A stretch of 48,437 bases of DNA from Chthoniobacter flavus (GTDB lineage Bacteria > Verrucomicrobiota > Verrucomicrobiia > Chthoniobacterales > Chthoniobacteraceae): positions 1 through 48,437 of the forward strand of contig CAMAUX010000041.1 of assembly GCA_945861435.1 (NCBI GenBank), given 5' to 3'. Below are positions 17,375 to 27,800 of the stretch, one piece after another (position 1 is the stretch's first letter; every line of letters begins with the position of its first letter). The notes under the pieces are model-generated. The model was not told the origin of the DNA, searched no databases, and worked only from the letters and a program-made list of their open reading frames with translations. Made by a program: the position numbers and the translations under genes.

Positions 17375-19315
17375 ATGCAGCAATCTTGGGACATCCCCGC
17401 CGCCACCTCGCTTTACAACATTGACCGTTGGGGATTGGGATATTTCTCGATCAACTCGAAGGGGAATGTCCAGGTTTGTCCGACGCAGGATCCGTCGACG
17501 CCGATCGACTTGATGGAGGTGATTCAAGAGGCGCGGAGCGAGTACGGGCTGGGCTTTCCGTTGGTGGTGCGATTTCAGGATTTGCTGAGGCACCGTGTGC
17601 AGACGATCAACAAGGCGTTTCAGGCGGCCATTGCCGAGGCGAACTATGGGAATGCGTACCGTGGGGTTTTTCCGATCAAGGTGAACCAGTTGCGGGAGGT
17701 GGTGGAGGAGATCATGGAGGCGGGGCAACCGTTCCACTTTGGGATTGAGGCGGGGAGTAAGCCGGAGCTGCTCGCGGCGCTGGCGGTGCACCGGGATCCG
17801 GAGTCGTTGATCATCTGCAACGGGTACAAGGATTCGCTCTTCGTGCAGAACGCGCTGCTGGGCTGCAAGCTGGGCAAGCGGGTGATCCTTGTGGTGGAGA
17901 AACTGGAGGAATTGCATCAGATCCTTGCGGTCTCGAAGGAGGTGGGGGTGGAGCCGATGATCGGCGTGCGGGTGCGTCTTGCGGCGAAGGGTGCGGGGAA
18001 ATGGGCGACCAGCGGCGGCGAGAACGCGAAGTTCGGGTTGAGCACGGTGGAGCTTGTTTCAGCGAGTCAGACGTTGAAGGAGGCGGGCTTGGCGCATTGT
18101 TTGAAGCTGGTGCATTTTCATGTGGGTTCGCAGGTGCCGGACATTGGGACGATCAAGCGGGCGGTGCGTGAGGCGACGCGCTTCTACGCGAAGCTGGCGC
18201 GGATGGGGCACGCGCTCGAGTATCTGGATGTGGGCGGCGGGCTCGGCGTGGATTACGACGGGTCGCGGACGACGTTTGAGAGTTCGGCGAACTACTCGCT
18301 GCAGGAGTACGCGAGGGACATTGTTTGGAACATCATGGAGGTGTGCGATTCGGAGCGGGTGGCGCATCCGTGTATTGTGAGTGAAAGCGGCCGGGCGATT
18401 GTGGCGCACCATTCCATCCTGCTGGTGGAGGCGTTTGGATCCATCGAGAAGGACCGTGGTGCCCTGCCTGTGGCGCCTGCGGCCGGCGATCCGAAGCTGC
18501 TTTCGGACATCCTCGATTTGCAGCGCAACCTGACGGAGCAGAACCGGATGGAGTCCCTGCACGACGCGCAGCAGATCAAGGAGCAGGTGCAGAGCATGTT
18601 CGACCTCGGGCTCATCGAGTTGGAGAGCAAGGCGAAGATCGAGACCATCTTCTGGCAGGTGGCGCATGCCGTGGTGGGATACTACCGCGGGATGCAGTAC
18701 GTGCCCGATGAGGTGAAGGAGATGGAGACAACGCTTTGCGACCAGTACGTGTGCAATTTCTCCGTGTTCCAGTCGCTGCTGGACCACTGGGCGCTGGGGC
18801 AGTTGTTCCCGGTGATGCCGATTCACCGGCTGGGGGAGCGGCCGGAGCGCAATGCGACGCTGGTGGATATCACGTGCGATTCGGATGGGAAGGTGGGGAA
18901 GTTCATCGACCTGAACGATGTGAGGGAGACGCTGGCGCTGCATGAGCTGAAGCCTTCGGAACCCTACTATCTGGGGTTCTTCATCATGGGCGCTTATCAG
19001 GACATCATGGGCGACCTGCACAACCTCTTTGGAAGGGTGAACGAGGCGCATGTGTTTTTGGATGAGGACGAGGAGAGCGGCTGGTACATCGAGGAGACGA
19101 TCGAGGGGGCGTCGATTGCGGAGGTGCTCGGGATGATCCAGTGGGACAAGAACGAGCTCAGCCGGCAGATGAAGGCGCAGGTGGATGCGGCCATCAAGAG
19201 CGACCGCCTCAAGCCCAACGAGGCGATGAAGCTGCTGGCGAACTACGAGCGCGCGCTGAAGGGATACACCTACCTTCAGTTCAATGGTCACACGCAGGCG
19301 CAGCCGCAGAAGTAG
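17375..19315 (+). CDS. speA: Biosynthetic arginine decarboxylase
   Basis: This PLP enzyme converts arginine to agmatine for polyamine synthesis. From the ATG at 17375 it has 646 residues, normal for SpeA; a longer open frame upstream lacks family similarity. The start matches the family (WDIPAATSLYNIDRWG). The PLP lysine is in GVFPIKVNQ, HVGSQ and YLDVGGGLGVDYDG line the cofactor site, GENAKFGL follows the family, and the C-terminal barrel carries the active-site Cys in ITCDSDG. All expected blocks are present, with no frameshift. It is transcribed toward the convergent gamma carbonic anhydrase gene; no other polyamine genes are in the window. Confidence 0.95.
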   Translation: MQQSWDIPAATSLYNIDRWGLGYFSINSKGNVQVCPTQDPSTPIDLMEVIQEARSEYGLGFPLVVRFQDLLRHRVQTINKAFQAAIAEANYGNAYRGVFPIKVNQLREVVEEIMEAGQPFHFGIEAGSKPELLAALAVHRDPESLIICNGYKDSLFVQNALLGCKLGKRVILVVEKLEELHQILAVSKEVGVEPMIGVRVRLAAKGAGKWATSGGENAKFGLSTVELVSASQTLKEAGLAHCLKLVHFHVGSQVPDIGTIKRAVREATRFYAKLARMGHALEYLDVGGGLGVDYDGSRTTFESSANYSLQEYARDIVWNIMEVCDSERVAHPCIVSESGRAIVAHHSILLVEAFGSIEKDRGALPVAPAAGDPKLLSDILDLQRNLTEQNRMESLHDAQQIKEQVQSMFDLGLIELESKAKIETIFWQVAHAVVGYYRGMQYVPDEVKEMETTLCDQYVCNFSVFQSLLDHWALGQLFPVMPIHRLGERPERNATLVDITCDSDGKVGKFIDLNDVRETLALHELKPSEPYYLGFFIMGAYQDIMGDLHNLFGRVNEAHVFLDEDEESGWYIEETIEGASIAEVLGMIQWDKNELSRQMKAQVDAAIKSDRLKPNEAMKLLANYERALKGYTYLQFNGHTQAQPQK

Positions 19316-19363
19316 GATGGGGCGGTGTGAGCCGCGGCGGGAGGCGCCTGCTCGGTGCTGGTG

Positions 19364-19930
19364 CTACGGCTGCGGTGTGCTGCTCTGATTGCTGCCGCCT
19401 GCTTGGAGGCCGCGTGCGAGGTAGGCGCGGCTGAGAGCCACGTACTTCAGGGCCCAGGTCTTGATGTCCTGCTGCTCATCGAGCGGGAGCGTGCGCACGA
19501 CCCGCGCGGGCGAGCCAAGGATGAGGGAGCCGGGTGGGAACTTCTTCCCGCCGGTGACGAGTGCGCCGGCGCCGATGATGGAGCGCGCGCCGATTTCCGC
19601 GCCATCGAGGACGACAGCGTTCATGCCGACGAGTACTTCGCTTTGAATGGAGCATGCGTGGAGGACGGCCTTGTGGCCGACGGTGACGAGTTCGCCGAGG
19701 ACGGTGGGCAGTGAATCGGAGAGGTGTACGACGCAGCCGTCCTGGATGTTGGAGCGTGGGCCGACGTGGATGCGGTTGAGGTCGGCGCGCAGCACGCAGT
19801 GGTGCCAGATGCTGGCCTCGGCCTCGACGTGCACGTTGCCGAGGAGGGTGGCGTTGGGTGCGATGAAGGCGCTGGGATCGATGAAAGGTTGCCGGTCGAG
19901 GTGTGTGGCGAGTTGCTCGTGGAGGTTCAT
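19364..19930 (-). CDS. Gamma carbonic anhydrase family protein
   Basis: The product has 188 residues from the ATG at 19930. It is a left-handed beta-helix hexapeptide-repeat protein. The zinc-site pattern is complete: RIHVGPRSNIQDGCVVHL, then VTVGHKAVLHACSI, giving three histidines in the usual spacing. Hexapeptide turns continue through VGMNAVVLDGAEIGARSIIGAGALVTGGKKFPPGSLILGSPA. Members hydrate CO2 or act as inactive homologues; activity cannot be read from sequence alone. It is divergent from the HU gene, and the 180 bases between them should contain both promoters. Confidence 0.92.
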   Translation of the reverse strand: MNLHEQLATHLDRQPFIDPSAFIAPNATLLGNVHVEAEASIWHHCVLRADLNRIHVGPRSNIQDGCVVHLSDSLPTVLGELVTVGHKAVLHACSIQSEVLVGMNAVVLDGAEIGARSIIGAGALVTGGKKFPPGSLILGSPARVVRTLPLDEQQDIKTWALKYVALSRAYLARGLQAGGSNQSSTPQP

Positions 19931-20109
19931 CGGGCTTGATTCGGAGAAGGGCGGTTTGGGCCGGGAAGTGGCTTGATTGCTGGGTTCGGGGGCTCCGATT
20001 CCTCGGAGGAATTTGTTGACTTGGAAAAAACGCGCTGTCAGAAAAGCGCCCGGTTGCCTCATCAGGCAGCTAATCAACACACACCACCTCTAGTACAAAA
20101 TCACACCTC

Positions 20110-20397
20110 ATGAACAAGGCAGAACTCGTTGAAGCAGTAAAGAAAGCCCTCGGCAAAGAAACCAGCAAGGCTCAGGCAGAGCGCGCTGTGGAAGCCGTTG
20201 TGGAAAGCATCAAGGGCGGCCTGAAGAAGGGCGCTCCGGTGCAGCTCGTGGGCTTCGGCACCTTCAAGATCACCAGCCGCAAAGCGCGCAAGGGCATCAA
20301 TCCCAAGACCCAGCAGCCGATCAAGATCAAGGCTTCCAAGAACGTGAAGTTCTCTGCTGGCAAGGACCTGAAGTCCAAGCTCGGCCGGGCTTCTTAA
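20110..20397 (+). CDS. HU family DNA-binding protein
   Basis: The product has 95 residues: MNKAELVEAVKK, the dimer helix QAERAVEAVVESI, VGFGTFKITSRKARKGINPKT with the DNA-binding arm, and KFSAGKDLKSKL at the end. It is a nucleoid protein that bends DNA without strong sequence preference. Codon choice is more biased than in its neighbours (many AAG, CTG-type codons), suggesting high expression. A weak TTGACT at 20016-20021 upstream might be a -35, without a clear -10. A strong terminator follows at 20442-20473. Confidence 0.95.
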   Translation: MNKAELVEAVKKALGKETSKAQAERAVEAVVESIKGGLKKGAPVQLVGFGTFKITSRKARKGINPKTQQPIKIKASKNVKFSAGKDLKSKLGRAS

Positions 20398-20441
20398 AAG
20401 ACTGTTCAGGGTCGAAAACGGTTTTCACCCATCTTTAGAAG

Positions 20442-20473
20442 GACCCCGTTTCGTGTTGCGAAACGGGGTCTTT
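20442..20473 (+). terminator. Rho-independent terminator after the HU gene
   Basis: A perfect 12 bp stem, GACCCCGTTTCG with CGAAACGGGGTC, surrounds a five-base loop and is followed by TTTCATTT. It lies 45 bases after the HU stop codon. Confidence 0.9.
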
Positions 20474-20482
20474 CATTTCCCT

Positions 20483-20497
20483 GAGGACGTTGCATTG
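20483..20497 (+). promoter_or_regulatory. Ribosome binding site fixing a TTG start for the histidine kinase
   Basis: GAGGA at 20483-20487 lies seven bases before TTG at 20495. Starting there removes the part of the frame that would run through the HU terminator, and leaves a short cytoplasmic tail before the first membrane helix. Confidence 0.6.
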
Positions 20498-23400
20498 AAG
20501 TATCCGAGTGAAAAACCGTTGATCGTCGGTCTGGTCTTTGCCGGCATGTTGCTTTTTTTTGAGGGGGCGTTGTGCTGGCGTTTTTTCGGGTGGCAGGAGG
20601 AAGAGCAGTTGGGCATGGCCGATGCGCAGCGGTGGCAGGTGCGCATGGAGCGTGCTTACTCCGCGTGGGCGGAGATGGAGGCAGCGGCTGTTGCGGTGGC
20701 AGCGGGGAATGGCGGTGAGTTCCGGGACTTTGAGGGCGCGCGGCATCGGATGGAGCAGGGGGTGAAGGCTGTTTTGGAGGCGGGGTTTCCCGCGCCGCAA
20801 CAGTCGGCGTCCGATGGGGCGGAGGGGCTTATTGCTGGTGGAGTGAGGACGATTTGCAAGGAGGCGACTGGGCGCGGAGAGCAGTTGCGGGGAGTGCTCG
20901 CGGTGAAACGCGAGGCCGGTGATTTTCCCGAGGGGGTTCGGGACGCTGAGTTTGTGGAAGGTCTGCGTGGGCGGTTTTCTGAGTTGCAGGGGGATCTGAG
21001 GGCGGTGCTGGTTCGCCGGGAGGAGGAGGGGCGGCGTACGCGGAGGCGTTTCATGGAGAGCATCTCTGCGGGTGCGGTCCTGGCGGTGGCGAGCCTTGTG
21101 GGTGTGGTGCTGCTGGGATTGCGGCAGTCGCGCGCGGCGCGGCGTAGAGAAGGCGATGCCGCGCGTTTCCAGGCGCTTTGCGAGTCGCTTCTGGAGACTT
21201 CAGCAGACTGTGTGCACGTGTTGGATGCGCATGGGCGGGTGGTTCGGGCGAACAAGGCCGCTGCGGAATATTTTCCCATCGGGGCGACGGGTGGGGGACG
21301 GGAGTGGGTGGAGGGTTGGCCGGAGGAAATTCGAGGGCAGGCGGTCGATGCGCTGGCCCGTGCGCGTGCAGGGCACACGGGACGGTTTTTCTCTTCGGCG
21401 GTCGAGCATTGCGAGTGGGAAGTGAGAGTGAGCGCGGCTGGGGAGGCGGGGGAGATTGTGGTGGTGAGTCGCAACCGGACTGAGCAGCGTGCGGCTGAGA
21501 GGAGGTTTAACGCGCTTTTCGATCATGCGGCAGCGGCGCAGTTGGTTCTTGGTGCGGACGGGGTGCTGGAGGTGAACCGTGCGGCAGCGCAGCAGCTGGG
21601 AGCAGCGAGCAAGGCGGTGCTGCTGGGGTATGCATTGCGGGAGTTTTGCGCGGAGCATCAACCTGACGGCAGCGCTTCAGCTGATTTGCTGGAAGAAGTG
21701 CTGCGCAATGCTGCGCAAGTCGGGGAGGTGGTGTGTGAGCTGGAGTTGCGGCGTTTGGACGGGACGCGGTTTGATGCGGAGGTGCGTGTGGCGAGGATCG
21801 GGCTTGAGGAGAGGGGGCATTTTCTTGTGGGGTGGCAGGATGTGAGCGGGCATCGGCGTGCGCAGGCTGCGTTGGAGGCGAGCGAGGAGCGGTTTCAGGC
21901 GTTCATGGACCACAGTCCGGCGGTGGCCTTCATCAAGGACCAGGCGGGTCGGTATCTGTACGTCAACAAGCCCTTTCAGCGGGAGTTTGGCGTGAATTTC
22001 CGGCAGGTGCTGGAGGGGCAAACGGATGCCAGCTGGCTTCCTGAAGAGGCGGCGCGTTTAATGGCGGCCAACGACAACAAGGTGCTGCGCACCGGGCGGC
22101 CGACGCAGATCCGGCAGGTGGTGCCCGGGCGAGGCGGGGTGGAGACGGAGTGGCTTGTGCTCAAGTTTCCGATTCGCACGCCGCAAGGGGACGTGTTGAT
22201 CGGCGGTGTGGGGACAGACGTCACGCGGCAGAGGCAGGCGGAGCTGGCGGTGCAGCGTGCCCGGGATGTGGCTCTGGAGGCTTCGCGGCTGAAGTCAGAG
22301 TTCCTTGCGAACATGAGCCATGAGATCCGCACGCCGATGAACGGAATCATCGGGATGTCGGGGTTGCTGTTGGAGACGCAGCTCGACGCGTTGCAGAGGG
22401 AGTTTGCGCAGACGATTGCGAGCAGTGCCGACGCGCTGCTTGCGATCATCAACGATGTGCTGGATTTCTCGAAGATCGAGGCCGGGATGCTGCGCTTTGA
22501 GGAGGTCGACTTTGATGTGTGCGGGGTGGTGGAGAGCGTGCTGGATCTGCTTGCCGAGCGCGCTTTGAAAAAGCGCATCGCACTGGCCGGGCGGGTGCGG
22601 CGGGACGTGCCGCGTGAATTGTGCGGCGATCCGGGCAGGTTGCGGCAGGTGCTCATGAACCTCGTGGGCAATGCGTTGAAGTTCACCGAACACGGCGAGG
22701 TGACGGTGGATGTGAGCCTTGATGTGGTCGCAGAGGAGGGTGTCACCCTGCGATTGGAAGTAGGCGACACGGGTATTGGTATTTCTCCCAAGCAGCAGAA
22801 GGGTCTGTTTCAAGCCTTTGTACAGGCCGATGGATCCACCACGCGGAAATATGGTGGGACGGGTCTGGGGCTGGCCATCTCCCGTCAGCTCGTTGAGCAC
22901 ATGAACGGGGAGATAGGTTTGCGCAGCGAGGCGGGGCTGGGATCCACCTTTTGGTTCACGGCACGGTTTGGGAGGCGGTCCGGGGTGGCGGCCCCTGTGC
23001 AAGCTGGGTTTTCAGGGCTTCGTGCGCTGGTGGTGGTTGCCGGCAGAGCTGTGCGGGAGTTTTTGCGTGATGGGCTTGAGGCGCTGGGCATGGGGGTGGA
23101 GGAGGCCGGCGATGGTCCGGAAGCGCTGCGTTTGCGGCAGTCCGGGGGAAGATGGGATTTTGTGTTGGTGGACGAGGCGTTGCCGTGTGGGGCGGTGTTG
23201 AAGCTGGCGAGGGATCTGGGGAGGGGCGACGGAGGGGGAAAGGCGGGCGTGATCCTGCTCGCGGATCTCGATTTTCATGAGGCACCCGAGGTTCTGGATG
23301 CGTGGGGTGTGGATGCCACGCTCACCAAGCCGGTGAAGAACTGGCTGTTGCGGGACACGTTGCAGCGCATCGCCGGCGGTGGTGGCGCTGGCGATTCGAC

Positions 23401-24226
23401 GGGAGGTGTTTCTCGCGGAGGAGAGTTGCCTGCCGCGGAGCCTGTCGCAGTCGGCCGGGACTTGCGGGTGCTGGTGGTGGAAGACTCGCCGGTCAATCTG
23501 ACCGTGGCCCTGCATTTACTCAGCAAGCTGGGGTGCTCCGCGGAGACTGCGGAGAACGGCCGCCTTGCATTGGAGGCTTTCCAGAGGGGTTTCTACGACG
23601 TGGTGTTCATGGACTGCCAGATGCCTGAGTTGGACGGTTACGAAGCCTGCGAGTTGCTGCGTAAGATGGAGGCTGGCGAGCGGCGGACATGGGTGATCGC
23701 GATGACGGCCAATTCGATGGCGGGGGACCGGGAGCGTTGTCTCGCAGCGGGCATGGACGACTATCTCAGCAAGCCCGTGAAGTTGGAGGCGGTGCGTGCA
23801 GCCCTGCTTCGCGCGGCACCCCGGCGTCCGGAGGAGGCTGAGGTCCCGCTTTTTGATCAGGCGCTTGTCTCGATGTTCCGGGGTTTGGAGTCGAAGGCGG
23901 CTGCTCAGAATGCTGATGAGTGCGGGGTTTGGGACAAGTTGGTTGGGCTGTTCCTTGAGAGCACGCCGCCGCTGCTGGAGGAGGCGCGGCGTGGCTGCTT
24001 GGATCTGGATCGCGAGGCGGTGGGCCGTGCGATGCATGCAATGCGTGGGAGTTGCACCAATTTCGGCGCGGAACGCCTGAGCCGTGCATGCCTGAAGTTG
24101 GAGCGCTGGATGGGGGCGGGGCCGGAGGGTGAGGTTCTGCTTGCGGAGGTGGAGCGGGAGTTCGAGAGTCTGAGCGCTGCGCTCCTCGCCGAGCGTGGGC
24201 GTGCGCATGAAGATCCTGCTTGTTGA
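20495..24226 (+). CDS. Hybrid sensor histidine kinase with two receivers and HPt domain
   Basis: The product has 1243 residues counted from the TTG at 20495. In order: membrane helix about 8-27, a periplasmic helical sensor of about 165 residues, a second helix (GAVLAVASLVGVVLLGL), then three PAS-like domains (NKAAAEYF, FDHAAAAQLVLGADG, HSPAVAFIKDQAGRYLYVN). HisKA follows with His609 in NMSHEIRTPMNG, and HATPase with DTGIGIS and YGGTGLGLAI. A degenerate receiver (about 845-965) lacks the N-terminal acidic pair. A complete receiver has phospho-acceptor Asp1040 in VFMDCQMPELDGYE and late Lys in LSKPVK. The HPt domain has His1181 in MHAMRGSCTNFGA. This is a full internal phosphorelay. The next gene, a response regulator, overlaps its end by 20 bases. 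The signal and output are unknown. Confidence 0.92.
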   Translation: MKYPSEKPLIVGLVFAGMLLFFEGALCWRFFGWQEEEQLGMADAQRWQVRMERAYSAWAEMEAAAVAVAAGNGGEFRDFEGARHRMEQGVKAVLEAGFPAPQQSASDGAEGLIAGGVRTICKEATGRGEQLRGVLAVKREAGDFPEGVRDAEFVEGLRGRFSELQGDLRAVLVRREEEGRRTRRRFMESISAGAVLAVASLVGVVLLGLRQSRAARRREGDAARFQALCESLLETSADCVHVLDAHGRVVRANKAAAEYFPIGATGGGREWVEGWPEEIRGQAVDALARARAGHTGRFFSSAVEHCEWEVRVSAAGEAGEIVVVSRNRTEQRAAERRFNALFDHAAAAQLVLGADGVLEVNRAAAQQLGAASKAVLLGYALREFCAEHQPDGSASADLLEEVLRNAAQVGEVVCELELRRLDGTRFDAEVRVARIGLEERGHFLVGWQDVSGHRRAQAALEASEERFQAFMDHSPAVAFIKDQAGRYLYVNKPFQREFGVNFRQVLEGQTDASWLPEEAARLMAANDNKVLRTGRPTQIRQVVPGRGGVETEWLVLKFPIRTPQGDVLIGGVGTDVTRQRQAELAVQRARDVALEASRLKSEFLANMSHEIRTPMNGIIGMSGLLLETQLDALQREFAQTIASSADALLAIINDVLDFSKIEAGMLRFEEVDFDVCGVVESVLDLLAERALKKRIALAGRVRRDVPRELCGDPGRLRQVLMNLVGNALKFTEHGEVTVDVSLDVVAEEGVTLRLEVGDTGIGISPKQQKGLFQAFVQADGSTTRKYGGTGLGLAISRQLVEHMNGEIGLRSEAGLGSTFWFTARFGRRSGVAAPVQAGFSGLRALVVVAGRAVREFLRDGLEALGMGVEEAGDGPEALRLRQSGGRWDFVLVDEALPCGAVLKLARDLGRGDGGGKAGVILLADLDFHEAPEVLDAWGVDATLTKPVKNWLLRDTLQRIAGGGGAGDSTGGVSRGGELPAAEPVAVGRDLRVLVVEDSPVNLTVALHLLSKLGCSAETAENGRLALEAFQRGFYDVVFMDCQMPELDGYEACELLRKMEAGERRTWVIAMTANSMAGDRERCLAAGMDDYLSKPVKLEAVRAALLRAAPRRPEEAEVPLFDQALVSMFRGLESKAAAQNADECGVWDKLVGLFLESTPPLLEEARRGCLDLDREAVGRAMHAMRGSCTNFGAERLSRACLKLERWMGAGPEGEVLLAEVEREFESLSAALLAERGRAHEDPAC

Positions 24227-24824
24227 AGACGATCCGGTCTCGCTGAAGATCCTGCAATTGACGCTGCAGCAATTCGGTCACGAGGTGGTGACGGCGACTG
24301 ACGGCGCCATGGCGTGGGAAGCCTTTGATCGGGAGCCGGTGCGGGTGGTGATCAGCGACTGGATGATGCCGCAAATCGGCGGGCTGGAGCTCTGCCAGCG
24401 CATCCGCAACCGACCACGGACCGAGTATACTTATTTCATCCTCGTCACGGCCATCAACACGGGGCGCGACAATCTGCGTCAGGCGATGGATGCGGGGATC
24501 GACGACTTTCTTGCCAAGCCGCTGGACCGGGAGGCTGTGATGATGCGGCTGCGTGTGGCGGAGCGGATTCTGGAGTTCACCACGCAGATTCGTGTGCTGA
24601 AGGAACTGCTTCCGATGTGCATGTACTGCAAGCGGGTGCGCGCTGACCGGGACTTCTGGTCCCGGGTGGAGAGTTACATCCATGCGCAGACGGGCAGCCA
24701 TGTCAGCCATGGGATCTGTCCGGAATGTTTCACGCAGCAGGTGAGCGAATTGACCGCGCTCCCGCCACCCTCTGGGAGGGCGGGGATTTCGAGCACACTC
24801 AGCCGGCCGCCGGAGCGGGATTGA
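24207..24824 (+). CDS. Response regulator with Cys-rich C-terminal module
   Basis: The product has 205 residues from the ATG at 24207, which overlaps the kinase gene by 20 bases and implies translational coupling. Residues 1-120 form a normal receiver: ILLVEDDP, phospho-acceptor Asp51 in VISDWMMPQIGG, and Lys in FLAKPLD. There is no DNA-binding domain. Instead, LKELLPMCMYCKRVR is followed 30-40 residues later by SHGICPECF, giving two CxxC pairs and a conserved-looking His that could bind a metal. Such tails occur in other signalling proteins, where the CxxC-to-SHGICPEC unit follows a sensory or receiver domain; its function is not known to me. It is probably the partner of the HPt domain. Confidence 0.85.
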   Translation: MKILLVEDDPVSLKILQLTLQQFGHEVVTATDGAMAWEAFDREPVRVVISDWMMPQIGGLELCQRIRNRPRTEYTYFILVTAINTGRDNLRQAMDAGIDDFLAKPLDREAVMMRLRVAERILEFTTQIRVLKELLPMCMYCKRVRADRDFWSRVESYIHAQTGSHVSHGICPECFTQQVSELTALPPPSGRAGISSTLSRPPERD

Positions 24825-24866
24825 GGATGGTTGCTAAGAAAGGCGGGGCGTTGCGGTATCCCCTGC

Positions 24867-27800
24867 ATGATGCCGTCTGTTTCCCTCCGTCTCGCTGCGG
24901 GTGTGCTTGCCTGTGTTACTGTGTCCGCGAAGGCGGATCCTTCTTGGATCTGGGGGCGTGAGCCCGCCAAGCCCACCGAGCACCTCGTTTTCCGCAAACG
25001 CTTTGAACTGGGCGCTCCGGCCGGGAAGGCGACGCTGCGCCTGAGCTGCGACAACGCGGCGGAGGCTCGGGTGAATGGGAAGCCCGTGGGGCAGTGCAGC
25101 GAGTGGTCGCAGCCGGTGGTTCTCGACATCACCAAGGAGCTTCAACAGGGAACCAACGTGCTGCAGATCGACGGGCGCAACATGGGCGGCTCCGCGGGCC
25201 TGCTGGCGCTCGTTGAGATCGAGTCTGCGGCGGATAAGAAGACGGTCGTTTTTGAAACTGGCGAGGACTGGGAGGTGTCCCTTCCCGGGGCGGATGGGTT
25301 CAAGCCCGCGCGGGTGGTGGGCAAGTACGGGCAGGCGCCGTGGGGGACGGTTTTTGCGAAGGGGTTTCGGAAATCGGGTGGTGGTGGGGGTGCTGCCTCA
25401 GCGGCCATTGAGGTGGCGGCGATCCAGACGCCGCCTGGCTTCAAGGTGGAGCTCCTCTACACCGTGCCCAAGGCTGAGCAGGGCTCGTGGGTGGCGCTGG
25501 CTGAAGACGACCGTGGCAGGTTGCTGGCGGCGGACCAGTACGGCGATCTTTACCGGGTGACGGTGCCCTCCCTTGGCACGAGCACGGGCACGAAGGTGGA
25601 GAAGATGCAGTTGCCCAATGGGAACGACAGTCATCCGCTGGGTGGGTTCCATGGGCTGCTGTATGCGTCGGGAAGCCTCTACGCGATGGTGAACGAGCAG
25701 ACCGGGACCAAGGCCGCGGCCAAGAGCAAGCAGACCGACCGGGGCCTGTGGCGGATACAGGACACGGATGGGGATGACGTTTTTGACAAGGCGCAGCTTC
25801 TCGTGCCGCTGGACGGCTCCGGGGAGCACGGGCCGCACGGTCTGGCGCTGGGGCCGGATGGGAAGTCGGTGTATTTTGCGGCGGGCAACCACACGAAGCT
25901 GCCGACGAAGCTCGACCATGCGAGGCCCGTGGCGATGGGCGAGGACCATCTGATCACGCGCCTGTGGGATGCGAACGGGCATGCAAAGGGGATTCTCGCC
26001 CCGGGCGGTTATGTGGGGAAAACGGATCTTGAGGGGCGTCGCGTGGAGTTTTTTGCGGGAGGGTTCCGCAACCAGTACGACATTGCGTTTGATGCCAACG
26101 GCGAGTTGTTCACGTACGACTCGGACATGGAGTGGGACATGGGTTCGCCGTGGTACATGCCCACGCGCATCAACCACATCGTCGCCGGTGGCGACTACGG
26201 TTGGCGCTCGGGAGCCGGCCGCTGGCCTAGCTATTATGCGGATTCGCTGCCTGCGGCCGTCGACATCGGACCCGGCTCGCCGACGGGGACGGTTTTCGGG
26301 ACGGGGGCGAAGTTTCCCGCCAAGTACCAGCGGGCGTTTTATGCGCTCGACTGGACCTACGGCACGATGTGGGCCATTCATTTGAAGCCGAACGGTGCGA
26401 GTTTTGTGGCGGAGAAGGAGGAGTTCGTCGCCGGCAAGCCGATGCCTTTCACGGACGCGCTCATCCGTCGCGCGGATGGGGCCATGTACTTCACCCTCGG
26501 CGGGCGTCGCAGTCAGGGCGCACTGTATCGGGTGACGTACGCCGGCGCCGAATCGACCTTGTCCGCCCTGCCCGAGCCTGTGACGGCCGAAGCGAAGCTG
26601 CGGCACGAGTTGGAGGCGCTGCAGGAGCCGGGGGTGGGGCCGGAGGCGGTGTCCAAGGCGTGGCCGCATCTGAGGCATGCGGATCGATTCGTGCGGTTCG
26701 CGGCGCGTGCGGCCATCGAGCGGCAGCCGGCCGGGCAATGGGCGGAGAGGGCGTTGGGGGAGAAGGATCCGCGGGCGGCCGTGGAGGCTCTCATCGCGCT
26801 TGCGAGGGTGGGTGAAAAGGCGCTGCAGCCGCGTCTTTTTGAGGCGCTTGGTCGCATCGACTTTCAGGCGCAGGGGGGGGCGCTGCAGTTGCCGCTCCTG
26901 CGTGCGTGGGAACTGGCGCTTACGCGGATGGAAAAGCCGTCGCCTGAAGCGTGTGCCGAGGTGCTCAAGCGGCTCGACCCGCTGTTTCCCGCGGCGGATC
27001 CGATGGTGAACAGGGAGTTGGTCTCGCTGCTGGTGGCGCTGGGGTCGCCGAGCGTGGTGGCCAAGGCTGTGTCGTTGATGGGGACCGCAGCCGATGGCGA
27101 TCAGACTTTGGCGAGCGATGCAGTGCTGGCGCGCAACGACGGGTATTCGCGTGCGGTGGCCGGGGTGCATGGCAGTCGGCCGAATCGGCAGGCCATTGCC
27201 TATGCGTATTCCCTGCGCGAGGCGCGTGCGGGTTGGAGCCCGGCGCTGCGCAAGGCGTTCTTCGGGTGGTTCCCCGAGACGCGGCGGTGGAAGGGCGGCA
27301 ACAGCTTTACGAAGTTTCTTGAGAACATTCGGCAGGAAGCGCTGCGCAACTGCGTGGTGGAGGACGGGGAGCGGCTGGCGCTCGATACGCATTCCAAGCA
27401 AGAGCCGCCGGCGCCTCCGGTCAATCTTGTGCAACCGCAGGGGCCGGGCAGGAATTACACAGTGGATGATGTGGTGAAGCTCGCGGGCGCGGGGCTTAAG
27501 GGGCGCGACTTTGCGCGGGGAAAGGCGATGTTTGCATCGACGCTCTGCATCAACTGCCACCACTTTGGCGGTGAGGGCGGGAATGTGGGGCCGGACCTGA
27601 CGGGCTCTGGGAGTCGGTACACGCTGCGCGATCTTGCCGAGAACATCCTCGAGCCATCGAAGGTGATCAGCGACCAGTACGGGAGCGAACAGGTGGAGCT
27701 CAAGGACGGCTCGCTGGTGGTGGGCCGCGTGGTGGTGGAGGAAAACGGGAAGCTCTTTGTGATGACCAGCGCGCTGGCTCCGGATGCACTCACGCCGGTG

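Noticed and set aside
20016-20044. HU promoter with TTGACT
   Set aside because: The -35 looks good, but no acceptable -10 lies 16-18 bases downstream.
25398-27563. Very long open frame on the minus strand opposite the PVC haem protein gene
   Set aside because: It is fully antisense to a gene with clear domains, is rich in Arg, His and Pro, and has no recognisable motif. It reflects GC-rich codon use.
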